64,000 bases of DNA. Source: Halorussus aquaticus. GTDB lineage: Archaea; Halobacteriota; Halobacteria; Halobacteriales; Haladaptataceae. Numbering within the stretch: the stretch's first letter is position 1; each line of letters begins with the position of its first letter. The position numbers and the translations under genes are program-made. Positions 41,970 through 50,438 of the stretch are shown one piece after another. The stretch covers positions 3,472,001-3,536,000 of the forward strand of contig NZ_CP100400.1 of NCBI RefSeq assembly GCF_024218795.1, read 5' to 3'. The notes under the pieces are model-generated. The model was not told where the DNA came from, made no database searches, and was given only the letters and a program-made list of their open reading frames with translations.

Positions 41970-43307
41970 TCAGTCGCCGGTCGTGGTCTCGGCGTCGGTG
42001 GCCTCCTCACCGAACACGTAGACGCTCTCGCTGAGCAACAGCACGATAGGAATCGCCGAGAGGAGGACGAAGCCTGCGAGGGCGAGGAAGACGGCTCTGA
42101 GTCCGGTACTATCGGCGAGGTAACCGACGATCGCCGGCGATGCGGAACTCGCCAGTAGCGCTCCCGTCCAGATGTAGCCGAACGCTCGCCCCTCCAACTC
42201 CGGGGGAGCGATGTCGCTGACGAGCGAATCGCGGGCGGGGTTCATCCCGTAGAGGCTCACGCCGAGCAGCATCAGCACGACCAGGAGCCCGATCGGTGAG
42301 AACGTCCCGACCGCGAGCACGCCGAGCACGCCAGCGGCGACGACCAGATAGCCCACGAGCACCTTGCGACTGTCGTAGGCGTCGACCAGCCGACCCGTGG
42401 CGAGCTGGCCGACACCGGCGACGATCAGCAGCGCGGAGTAGTAGAAGCTCGCGGTCGATTCCGGGGTCAACTCGACGCCGAGCGCCGCGAACGAGTAGCC
42501 GTAGACGCTCGCCAAGAACTCCGGCAGAAACACCGTCACGCCGGTGGCTGCGGTGATCTGGACGGCGAAGTAGGCGAACACGGCGAGCAGCGGATAGACG
42601 TACAGTCGGCGGTCGCGCTCCCAGAGTGCCCCGAGTCCGTCGACGCCGTCGTCCGTGTCGACCCGTCTCCCCGCGGGTCGCGTTTCGAACGCGCCGAGCG
42701 CGACGAAGAGTAGAACGGCGTAGGCGACTCCGAAGGTACCGACGCCGAGGAGGATGCGGTCCCAGGTAAGCACGACGAGTAGCCCGCCGACCAGCGTGGG
42801 AGCGACCCCGTCGCCGAACTTCGAGGCGCTGCCCCACATCCCGAGCACCGTTCCCTTGTTCGACTCGTCGACGTTCGCGGAGATGAGCGGATAGCCGGTC
42901 GGGTGTACGGTGCTCGACCCGATGCCGACCGCGAACATCGCCGTGAGTAAGACCAGAAACCGCTCGTCGAGGGTGACGCCGGCGACCGTCAGCACCTCGG
43001 TCGCGGCGGTGAGACCGGGAGCGAGTGCGAACGTGACGACACCGAGCCCGGCGACGGCGAACCCGAGCGGGAGGAGATACCGCCTGTCGTAGCGGTCCGA
43101 GAGCACGCCCATCGGCGCCTGTCCGACCGCGGAGCCGAAGGTCCGCACGCCCATCAACAGCCCGAGTTTCCAGAGCGGATACCCGAACGCGACTACCCAA
43201 ACCGGAATCAACGGCGGAAAGAGGCGCTTGAGGAGGTGGTCCATGCCGTGGACGCCGCTGACGAGCAGCGCGAACGCCCGCTGTTTATCGCCGAACTCCG
43301 CCAGCAT
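41970..43307 (-). CDS. Major facilitator superfamily transporter
   Basis: This 445-residue protein has 12 membrane helices in two halves of six. A typical MFS A-loop is MGVLSDRYDRRYLLPLGFAV, followed by RPAGRRVDTDDG in the central loop and the second half near LATGRLVDAYDSRKVLVGY. It may move a small organic acid or drug. The gene is divergent from the CMD-like gene (about 200 bp between starts), and the PEP-mutase-like gene follows that. The transported compound is not known. Confidence 0.9.
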   Translation of the reverse strand: MLAEFGDKQRAFALLVSGVHGMDHLLKRLFPPLIPVWVVAFGYPLWKLGLLMGVRTFGSAVGQAPMGVLSDRYDRRYLLPLGFAVAGLGVVTFALAPGLTAATEVLTVAGVTLDERFLVLLTAMFAVGIGSSTVHPTGYPLISANVDESNKGTVLGMWGSASKFGDGVAPTLVGGLLVVLTWDRILLGVGTFGVAYAVLLFVALGAFETRPAGRRVDTDDGVDGLGALWERDRRLYVYPLLAVFAYFAVQITAATGVTVFLPEFLASVYGYSFAALGVELTPESTASFYYSALLIVAGVGQLATGRLVDAYDSRKVLVGYLVVAAGVLGVLAVGTFSPIGLLVVLMLLGVSLYGMNPARDSLVSDIAPPELEGRAFGYIWTGALLASSASPAIVGYLADSTGLRAVFLALAGFVLLSAIPIVLLLSESVYVFGEEATDAETTTGD

Positions 43308-43513
43308 GGCGAATATACCTCGTCCCTATTCCGGAGAGCAACTTAACCGTTGGTCCCTACACTACCGAACTGTCGACGCCGAGACACTCATCAGTGAGTA
43401 CGGTAGCAGGCCCGAGGTCCAGTCTCTCCCTCTCGCGACCACGCTCGGCTCTCATTCCGTCTCCGCGGTCTCTGCACCCCCATACTTATTCACCCGGGAA
43501 GGGACGTGATTAC

Positions 43514-44095
43514 ATGGCACGGATACCGTACGTCGACCAGGAGGAACTGCCCGTAGACAAGCAGTCGCTGCTCGATACGCTGTCGGACGAGACGGACCCG
43601 AGCGAGGACCGCGGCCACTCCCTGCGAGGCGGGACCCTGAACGTGTATCGCGCGATGGCTAACAACGTCGCCCTCTTGGAGGCGTTCCAGACGTACGGGT
43701 CGGCCGTGTGGGACGAGAGCGGGTTGTCCCCTCGCGAACGGGAGTTCGTGATTCTGTCGGTCGCGTTCCGCACTCGCTCGCGCTACGAGTGGCACCAGCA
43801 CGTCCGCGTCGCGCTCGACGAGGGCGTGTCACCCGACGACGTTCGAGCGGTGTCCAGCGGTGACCACGACCGATTGGAGCCCGAAATCGCGGCCATCGTC
43901 GACTATGTGGCCGAGTTCGTCGACGGGTCGGTCGACGACGCAACTCACGACCGAATCACCGCCCACTACGACGACGAGGAGGTCCTCGGCATCGGGATGC
44001 TCGCCGGTACCTATCTCGGCCTCGCGCGCGTCCTCGATGCGCTCACGGTCGACACCGAGGTCGAGTTCGTCGGGTGGGACCTGGAGAACCTCTGA
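43514..44095 (+). CDS. Carboxymuconolactone decarboxylase-family protein
   Basis: The protein is 193 residues from the ATG at 43514 (MARIPYVDQEELPVDKQSLL). The all-helical CMD/AhpD-like domain is recognisable by LSPREREFVILSVAFRTRSR and EWHQHVRVALDEGVSPDDV. The AhpD peroxidase CxxC pair is absent, so it belongs to the decarboxylase-like branch. The open frame extending to 43394 is not protein-like. It faces the MFS gene, and the PEP-mutase-like gene starts 66 bp downstream. Confidence 0.85.
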   Translation: MARIPYVDQEELPVDKQSLLDTLSDETDPSEDRGHSLRGGTLNVYRAMANNVALLEAFQTYGSAVWDESGLSPREREFVILSVAFRTRSRYEWHQHVRVALDEGVSPDDVRAVSSGDHDRLEPEIAAIVDYVAEFVDGSVDDATHDRITAHYDDEEVLGIGMLAGTYLGLARVLDALTVDTEVEFVGWDLENL

Positions 44096-44161
44096 GCTCT
44101 CTGCCGGCGTCCTCGGCGACTGGTCGCCCATCGTTATGACGCCGGAGAGTGAAACGCCGCT

Positions 44162-45124
44162 ATGCACGGCGACACGCTCCGCGAACTGATCGAGTCCGAC
44201 GACCTCCTCCGGTGTCCGGGCGTGCACGACCCGCTGACGGCGACCATCGCTGACCGAGTGGGGTTCGATGCCCTCTACATGACCGGCTACGGCACGTCCG
44301 TCTCGAAGGTGGGCTACCCGGACGCGGGACTCGTCACGCTGCCGGAGATGGTCGAGAACGCCAAGCGCATCCGGGAGCGCGCCTCGGTTCCGGTGATCGC
44401 CGACGCCGACACCGGCTACGGCAACGCCACGAACGTGATCCGGACCGTCCGGGAGTACGTCGACGCCGGAGTAGCGGCCATTCACATCGAGGACCAGACG
44501 GTGCCGAAACGGTGCGGCCACACCGAAGGCCGACAGGTAATCCCGAGGGACGAGGCGGTCGGGAAGATCAGAGCGGCCGCCGACGTCCGAGACGACCGCG
44601 ACTCGGATCTGGTGCTGATCGCCCGGTCGGACGCACGCGGTGCGACGGGCGGGTCCCTCGACGAGGCCATCGACCGGGCCAACGCCTACGTCGAGGCGGG
44701 CGCCGACGTGGCGTTCGTCGAGGGCCCGACCGACGTCGGCGAACTCGAACGTATTGGGGAAGCGGTCGATGCGCCATTGCTCTACAACTGCGTCGGGGAT
44801 ATCGGCACGTCGCCGTACGTCGCCCCGGAGACGTTGGCGGACTTCGGGTTCGATATCGTCATCTATCCGCTCGCGTCGACCCTGGCGACCGTCGAGTCCG
44901 TCTACCGTCGGTTCCGGGCGTTCGAGACCGAGGGGCAGTCCGCCCTACGAGACTTGGACGACGCCGTCGCGGACGCGGGTATCGACGACCTCCACGAGTT
45001 CGTCGGCTTCCCCGAGGTCGTCGAGTGGGAGCGCGAGTACATGCCCGCGGCCGAACAGGCGAAATACGACGACTCTCTGGGCGATTCGATTACGGGAGAC
45101 CGGGACACGACTACCGACGAATGA
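44162..45124 (+). CDS. PEP mutase / isocitrate lyase superfamily enzyme
   Basis: This 320-residue TIM-barrel enzyme acts on C-C or C-P bonds of 2-oxo or PEP-like acids, depending on the member. Family motifs are YMTGYGTSVSKVGYPDAG, the metal-binding DADTGYGNATNV, and KRCGH, the active-site loop. The Cys in KRCGH is present, which favours a lyase such as methylisocitrate lyase over a PEP mutase. The C-terminal end is acidic. Context (MFS carrier and CMD-like partner) suggests catabolism of an organic acid. Confidence 0.85.
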   Translation: MHGDTLRELIESDDLLRCPGVHDPLTATIADRVGFDALYMTGYGTSVSKVGYPDAGLVTLPEMVENAKRIRERASVPVIADADTGYGNATNVIRTVREYVDAGVAAIHIEDQTVPKRCGHTEGRQVIPRDEAVGKIRAAADVRDDRDSDLVLIARSDARGATGGSLDEAIDRANAYVEAGADVAFVEGPTDVGELERIGEAVDAPLLYNCVGDIGTSPYVAPETLADFGFDIVIYPLASTLATVESVYRRFRAFETEGQSALRDLDDAVADAGIDDLHEFVGFPEVVEWEREYMPAAEQAKYDDSLGDSITGDRDTTTDE

Positions 45125-45210
45125 GTGGCGGCGTGAGCGTCGGAACTATGGGTTCCGGTTACGCCGCGTTTCGACTCTAGAATCGCTGTGAATTCGACTC
45201 CCGAGAGTCA

Positions 45211-45681
45211 CTACTCCCGGCGGTCTTCAGGTGGCTTCGGCGGCTCTAACACGCTCCGGAGTAGGTGAACCGTCTTCGACTCCGTAATCCACCCCTGCCT
45301 CACGGCGGTACAAAGTCGTTCCGTGACTCGGGCAACGAGTGACCCGTGCCACGTCCGCTGGACGACCGGGCTTATTCGGTGGAAGAGCGCGATGAAGGGG
45401 CCGACAGTGTAGGTGTCTCGGAGGTCGATAACGATTACCTCGGGTTCCGGTTCCTTCGTAAGCCAGCGGTAGCAGAGGGAGTGGTGCGTCCAGCGTACAA
45501 GTGTTCGAATAATTCCTGCGACCCCCGACGTATCGGTCGCAACTTCGAGGGCGTTCGTGGAGGTTCCAGTTGTCCTTACGAGCCACGACGCTGCGAGCCA
45601 CGCCCGAAGTCGGAGTACGGCAGTGCAGATGAATCCGACGAGGGTCGAGTCGTCGGCGATGCGTCGGGTATCAGTCGTCAT
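45211..45681 (-). CDS. Hypothetical protein paired with DUF4330
   Basis: The 156-residue protein has a hydrophobic N-terminal region (TLVGFICTAVLRLRAWLAA, about 13-31) and a central EVIVIDLRDTYTVGPFIALF, with a basic C-terminal end. Its ATG overlaps the stop of the DUF4330 gene by one base, so both are made from one transcript. In haloarchaea a gene of this kind commonly stands next to DUF4330 at the edge of exopolysaccharide clusters. Function unknown. Confidence 0.65.
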   Translation of the reverse strand: MTTDTRRIADDSTLVGFICTAVLRLRAWLAASWLVRTTGTSTNALEVATDTSGVAGIIRTLVRWTHHSLCYRWLTKEPEPEVIVIDLRDTYTVGPFIALFHRISPVVQRTWHGSLVARVTERLCTAVRQGWITESKTVHLLRSVLEPPKPPEDRRE

Positions 45682-46184
45682 CAGTTCTCGTTCGCGATGC
45701 CCGTGACGGTTCCCTCCACGGTGACTTGGCCGAAGTCCAGCGTGAGTTGGCGACCGACTTCGAGCGGCTTATCCCCGAACGTGAGGTCGTCCTCCGTTGT
45801 CGTGGTATTGAGCGAGACACGGAGCGTGACAGTTTGCTTGCGCGGGTGTTGCTGTTCGTGGAGAGTCCCGTCTTGGGCCGTAACGACGACCTCGGTCGGT
45901 CTGACTGACTTGTTCTCGACAGCAGTGATGCGGTCCGTGTCGATGGGACCTTTCGGGATGGCATCGGCGACGTAGGGCTGGATACCGGTTATTTCCAGGG
46001 TGACAATGGTAGTCGTATTGGTCGAGTTGTCTGTCAGTGCCTCTGGCGCGTTAGTGGGTTGGTCATCGGCCCCAAGTACAAATGTCGTCCCTGCAGCGAC
46101 GACTGCGAGGACGAACAGGACGGCGAGCGCATCGATGATGTTGACGGTACCGAAGAATCGGCCCTTGTCGTCGATCAGGTCCAT
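45681..46184 (-). CDS. DUF4330 membrane-anchored protein
   Basis: The 167-residue protein starts MDLIDDKGRFFGTVNIIDAL, the DUF4330 hallmark, with one membrane helix at about 18-38. An outside domain follows, rich in Thr and with NxT sequons (NSTNTTTIVTLEITG). It would be membrane-bound with most of the chain outside. The family is tied to polysaccharide export loci in bacteria and archaea, which fits its place at the cluster border. Confidence 0.82.
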   Translation of the reverse strand: MDLIDDKGRFFGTVNIIDALAVLFVLAVVAAGTTFVLGADDQPTNAPEALTDNSTNTTTIVTLEITGIQPYVADAIPKGPIDTDRITAVENKSVRPTEVVVTAQDGTLHEQQHPRKQTVTLRVSLNTTTTEDDLTFGDKPLEVGRQLTLDFGQVTVEGTVTGIANEN

Positions 46185-46359
46185 GGATGTTCGAGGTAGG
46201 CGAACCCTGGTTACTCCGGTTGCTAAACTGTTGTGTTTTAACCCGATGGACGACCCAGGGTCGAATCCAGTTGGTCTGACGCTTCCCGGCTTCTACGTCC
46301 TGATACTGCTAGGCACGTAAAAACGAGAGACTTTTGTCTCCGTGTCGAAACCCTCCTCT

Positions 46360-47751
46360 ATGAGCGACGCACCCAACGTAATTTTTCTCTCGGCCGACTC
46401 ACTCCCGCAGAAGTCCTTCTCTAAACAGGCAAAGCACATAGCCGAGATGACGGAGGGAACGGTGTTCACGAACGCGGTGGCGACCGCGTCGGACACCAAC
46501 TCGGCGATGCCGGGGTTAGCCGCCGGCGTGTTCTCCGACACGGTCCCGGGGTGGGGACTGCCAGACGACGGAACCGCACCACGGACCGTCTCCCGGACGC
46601 TCCAATCCGAGGGGTACGACTGCGGTCTCTGGACGGACAACTTCCTGTTCGGCGAGGAGTACAACTACACCGACGGGTTTGAGTTCGGCAACGCGGGCAA
46701 ACCCACGTGGAAGAAAACTGCCGTGAACGTAATCCGAGATAACTTCCCCGACGCCGCGTTCCGCGCCGCAGAAGTCACCTACTTCCGCCTGTTTAAGCCG
46801 CTGTTGAGTGCGGTCCGCTCGACCGAGTCCTTCTACCTGACTGCGGAGGAGCTCAACCAGGAAGCACTGGAGTGGGCTCGGACGTGGGACGACGGCCAGC
46901 ACTTCCTGCGCGTCCACTATATGGACGCCCACCACCCGTACGAACCCCCCGTGGAGTACGTTCGGGACGTGGTAGAGGAGACTGGCTTCTCCCGGTCTGA
47001 ACTCGGTAAAATCAGTAGAGAGCGCATCAAGACTAACGGTGAGGACGTCACGGACGCCGAACTTGACGCCATCCGCTCGGTGTTCGACGCGAGCTGTCGG
47101 TACCTCTATGACGAGGTCGCGGAGTTGATAGCCGACCTCGTCGACTGTGGCGCGTATCGCCCCTCAACGGACGTGCTCGTTTTCACGGCCGACCATGGCG
47201 AGGCCCTTGATCCCCAGAAACACCGGATGATGGGTCACGTGCCGCCAGCCTTCTGGGAGGACGTGGTCAACGTCCCACTCGTCGTCAGCGTCCCCAAGTG
47301 GTCGCGCGACCGCGTCGACCGACAGGTGAGTCTCATCGACCTCGTCCCCACGATACTCCGCGCGGTCGACATTGACCCACCCGAATCGGTCGAGGGACGA
47401 CCCGCCGAGCGACCGGAGGATATGGTCCGGGAGACGACGACATTCGTCTCCGAGTGGCGTAGCGACGACGGCGACGCGTGGCGCAGATACCGCGGCGTCC
47501 GAACCGAGGATGCGAAAGTCTTCGGGGCGCGACTCGGCGACGACGACGTGTGCGTTTCCACGGTGTTGGACGACTCCGGGGAGACGCTCAGCACCATCTC
47601 CGAACGACAACCCAGTGCCGACCTCACTGACGCTCACCAGAAGTTACTGGCCGAAATCGAACCGCGCGGCGGCCTGCTGTCTGAGGGGACCGACAAGGAC
47701 TTTGACGCGGACGTGGAGGACCACCTCAGGAATCTGGGCTACGTGGAGTAG
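46360..47751 (+). CDS. Sulfatase/alkaline-phosphatase-superfamily hydrolase (first)
   Basis: This 463-residue cytosolic-looking enzyme starts MSDAPNVIFLSADSLPQKSF, with the first metal Asp in the Ser-Ala-Asp-Ser sequence. The nucleophile region is TASDTNSAMPGLAAGVFSD, without the Cys/Ser-x-Pro-x-Arg of classical sulfatases. A metal-binding end, VFTADHGEALD, is present. It may act on sulfated or phosphorylated glycans. It overlaps the convergent Wzy-like gene by 26 bp. The ATG at 46360 is preferred to a GTG six codons earlier. Confidence 0.82.
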   Translation: MSDAPNVIFLSADSLPQKSFSKQAKHIAEMTEGTVFTNAVATASDTNSAMPGLAAGVFSDTVPGWGLPDDGTAPRTVSRTLQSEGYDCGLWTDNFLFGEEYNYTDGFEFGNAGKPTWKKTAVNVIRDNFPDAAFRAAEVTYFRLFKPLLSAVRSTESFYLTAEELNQEALEWARTWDDGQHFLRVHYMDAHHPYEPPVEYVRDVVEETGFSRSELGKISRERIKTNGEDVTDAELDAIRSVFDASCRYLYDEVAELIADLVDCGAYRPSTDVLVFTADHGEALDPQKHRMMGHVPPAFWEDVVNVPLVVSVPKWSRDRVDRQVSLIDLVPTILRAVDIDPPESVEGRPAERPEDMVRETTTFVSEWRSDDGDAWRRYRGVRTEDAKVFGARLGDDDVCVSTVLDDSGETLSTISERQPSADLTDAHQKLLAEIEPRGGLLSEGTDKDFDADVEDHLRNLGYVE

Positions 47752-49114
47752 GCGCACCGCGGGGGAGCATGACTGCAACGATTATCAGGAACCCGAACCC
47801 GTTCGTAAGTATCGCCACTATCGGATCGCTGTTGGCAAACGTCATCACATACCCAGTTAACAGTACGCCGGTGAACCTTATTCCTCGATTTCGGGATGCC
47901 GAATCGTATAGCCATAGCAGGGCGATCAAGATGATGGTGAACGCCACGATTCCTGCGACGTCGAACTGCGCGTATCCGGTGGCCCAGAGGTTGGCATTGA
48001 CCCGCCGTCCGGGGTCGTTGAAGAAGTGTTCGCCGATGAGGAACGGTACGGGACGGTCGAACGGGTACTCAAAGAAGGGACTCCCGAATATCCGGTCCGA
48101 GAGGAGCACGAGCTGCTTGTTACGGAAGTACTCGTAGTAATAGCTCACGTGGACGCCTGGAGTGATGATGAACCGTCTCACGAGCGTCAGCGGTCGATAT
48201 ATTCCCATGAAGGCGTCGACGGCGAAAGACAAGACCATGAACAGACTGAGTCCGGACACGGTGTAGGTCGGGAAAAGGCTAGTATCGCCGCTCAAACAGA
48301 CCCACAGGACGACGAACGCAACGGGAAGGAACAGGGCCGACTTGTATGCGGTGATGGAGTAAATCATGAGGAGGCCAACGGTCGCAAAGAGCACGCTCCT
48401 CCCGTCCCGGTAGACGAATCCGATAGCTAGCAACGCTGGCATCGCAATCAAGTAGAACCACCGGACGGAGTACACGGCGATTCTGCGTTTGAGGTTCGAG
48501 AGTGTCGCTAGCCGCGCGGAGTACGCCGCCCGTACCTCGTACACCTCCTTGAAACTGTGAACCTCGAAACTGATGCTGACGAATGTGTGGATTATCGTCA
48601 CGAACAGCACGACACTAAGCAGGAGAAACACCCAGAAGCGACGGACGCCGCTTTGACGGACGGTCTCTTTCAACCGTCGTGTACCGGGGTCAAGTCCGGT
48701 GAGGGGAATCCTGTGGATACTGGCGAGTAGTACCATCGCCACAAAAATCGCGGACAGCGTCGGTAGCTGGCGAAACTCAAATCCGGAAGTCAAAAACATC
48801 ATTAGCATCGTCGGAACGTAAATGACGAAGTAGGCATACCACACGATGACATACGATGGACGGGGCAGTTCCTTCGAGAATAACGGGAGCGGGAGATAAA
48901 CGGCGACATAACTGAAGGCGAGGACGGTCAGACTCGGCAGTTCAACCGAGAATGACTCGGCCGGGAAGTGACCAGTGTCCATGTACAGCGCCGAACTGAG
49001 GATGAGACTGGCGTACACCGAGACGAGAAGCGGGAGGAGATACGGCGTTCCGGAAACGTAGCGATCTACGCTCTGCTTTCCGGCTTCGACAAGACGGAGA
49101 GAGCGAGCCAGCAT
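47726..49114 (-). CDS. Oligosaccharide repeat-unit polymerase (Wzy-like)
   Basis: This 462-residue membrane protein has 11-12 predicted helices and a long polar loop (about 325-395) containing RVNANLWATGYAQFDVAGIV. Such a loop plus helices is the hallmark of the O-antigen polymerase family, which links lipid-bound repeats on the outside. No cleaved signal peptide is visible. It is divergent from the GT4 gene, and its 3' end overlaps the first sulfatase gene. Function is by family pattern; primary conservation is weak. Confidence 0.72.
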   Translation of the reverse strand: MLARSLRLVEAGKQSVDRYVSGTPYLLPLLVSVYASLILSSALYMDTGHFPAESFSVELPSLTVLAFSYVAVYLPLPLFSKELPRPSYVIVWYAYFVIYVPTMLMMFLTSGFEFRQLPTLSAIFVAMVLLASIHRIPLTGLDPGTRRLKETVRQSGVRRFWVFLLLSVVLFVTIIHTFVSISFEVHSFKEVYEVRAAYSARLATLSNLKRRIAVYSVRWFYLIAMPALLAIGFVYRDGRSVLFATVGLLMIYSITAYKSALFLPVAFVVLWVCLSGDTSLFPTYTVSGLSLFMVLSFAVDAFMGIYRPLTLVRRFIITPGVHVSYYYEYFRNKQLVLLSDRIFGSPFFEYPFDRPVPFLIGEHFFNDPGRRVNANLWATGYAQFDVAGIVAFTIILIALLWLYDSASRNRGIRFTGVLLTGYVMTFANSDPIVAILTNGFGFLIIVAVMLPRGAPTPRSPDS

Positions 49115-49232
49115 ATAGCGTTGAGACTGACCTTCCGGATATAGGCCTTACGAAGCAGGCTGGAATCGGGAGTGGCTGTCACGACCTATACCAGAAGCTA
49201 AATACGCGTACCATCACTTACCTCGGTACAGT

Positions 49233-50366
49233 ATGACCACGGTGTGTATCCTCTCGACCGCCCATTATACTTTCGACCCTCGCATCTTCTATCGGGAGTC
49301 GAAGGCGTTGGCCGACGCCGGATACGACGTCACGTTCGTCACTCACCACCCTGAGGACGAGACCCAGAAAGGCATACGGATTCGGTCCCTCGGGAGCGCA
49401 GACACTAGAACGGAGCGGTGGGTGGACGTCTGGTCGGCGTACAGGGTGGCCACCGAACTCAACGCCGACGTCTATCACTTTCACGACCCGGAACTTGTCC
49501 CCGTCGGCATACTACTGAAACTGACCACCGACGCTAAAGTCGTGTACGACGTCCACGAGGACTACGACACGGTCATCACGCGCCGCGACTGGATTCCCGA
49601 CCCTGTTTCCGTGCCGCTGGCGAAACTCTTTCCGTTTGTTCAATCGGCCTTCTCGCAGCCGTTCGACGCGATCGTCCCCGCGACCGATTGGATAGAGGAC
49701 CAGTTCACCGAACGCGGTCACGAGAACGTCCACCTCATCCGGAACTTCCCGCGCATTGGCGATATCACGATTTCCGACCCGCCCGTCGAACCGAGGGCAG
49801 ATCTCACGATGGTTTACGTGGGTTCGTTCGGGGGTAACCACGGCTTGATGCGGATGATCGATCTCGTGGAGGAAACCCGCGAGCGCGGTATCGATTCGGA
49901 ACTCTGGGTCATCGGCGGATTCAACAAGCCGTCGTTCGAGGCCAATGTAAACGACCGCCTCGAGCGGTCAGCCCACGGCGACCGCGTTCAGCTTCTCGGC
50001 TACGTCGACTACGAGGACATCTTCTCGTACCTCTCGACGGCCGACCTCGGTCTGGCGCTGGCCGACAAGGAACTGTACGAGTACTGCGTACCGAACAAGG
50101 TCTTCGAGTACCTGGCCGCCAGTACGCCGGTGATGGTGACCGACACCGTGGGAATGCGCCGGTACCTTCCCGATGACTGCGGTTTCAGGGTCGACGCGTC
50201 AAACACGTCCGGACAGGCCGACATCGTCGAGCGGTTCACCGGGAACGTCGAGGGTCTCCACAAGATGGGCGAAAACGGGCGCGACCGCGTCAAGTCGGAG
50301 TACTGCTGGGACCAGGAGAAAGAACGACTCTTGGACCTGTATCGCGGCCTAACCGGCGGACCGTAG
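49233..50366 (+). CDS. Glycosyltransferase family 4
   Basis: This 377-residue two-lobe GT-B enzyme starts TTVCILSTAHYTFDPRIFYR, the N-terminal loop typical of bacterial WbuB-like GT4. HFHDPELVPVGI lines the acceptor side, and EYCVPNKVFEYLAASTPVMV is the donor-binding E-x7-E region. It adds a hexose or similar to the lipid-linked glycan. TATA-like GCTAAATAC lies at about 49197-49205, 27 bp before the ATG. Its 3' end faces the flippase gene. Confidence 0.9.
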   Translation: MTTVCILSTAHYTFDPRIFYRESKALADAGYDVTFVTHHPEDETQKGIRIRSLGSADTRTERWVDVWSAYRVATELNADVYHFHDPELVPVGILLKLTTDAKVVYDVHEDYDTVITRRDWIPDPVSVPLAKLFPFVQSAFSQPFDAIVPATDWIEDQFTERGHENVHLIRNFPRIGDITISDPPVEPRADLTMVYVGSFGGNHGLMRMIDLVEETRERGIDSELWVIGGFNKPSFEANVNDRLERSAHGDRVQLLGYVDYEDIFSYLSTADLGLALADKELYEYCVPNKVFEYLAASTPVMVTDTVGMRRYLPDDCGFRVDASNTSGQADIVERFTGNVEGLHKMGENGRDRVKSEYCWDQEKERLLDLYRGLTGGP

Positions 50367-50438
50367 CCGCGTACCAACGTTCGCAGCCGGTCTCTTGTTC
50401 CTACAGTTCCTGTTGTAGTGTCGCCCCTCGCTCGACGG

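Noticed and set aside
46230..46300. tRNA-like segment with GGGTCGAATCC near the DUF4330 promoter
   Set aside because: It recalls a T-arm, but no matching acceptor, D-arm or anticodon stem can be drawn on either strand, and the T-loop has G where T is invariant. At most a tRNA fragment.
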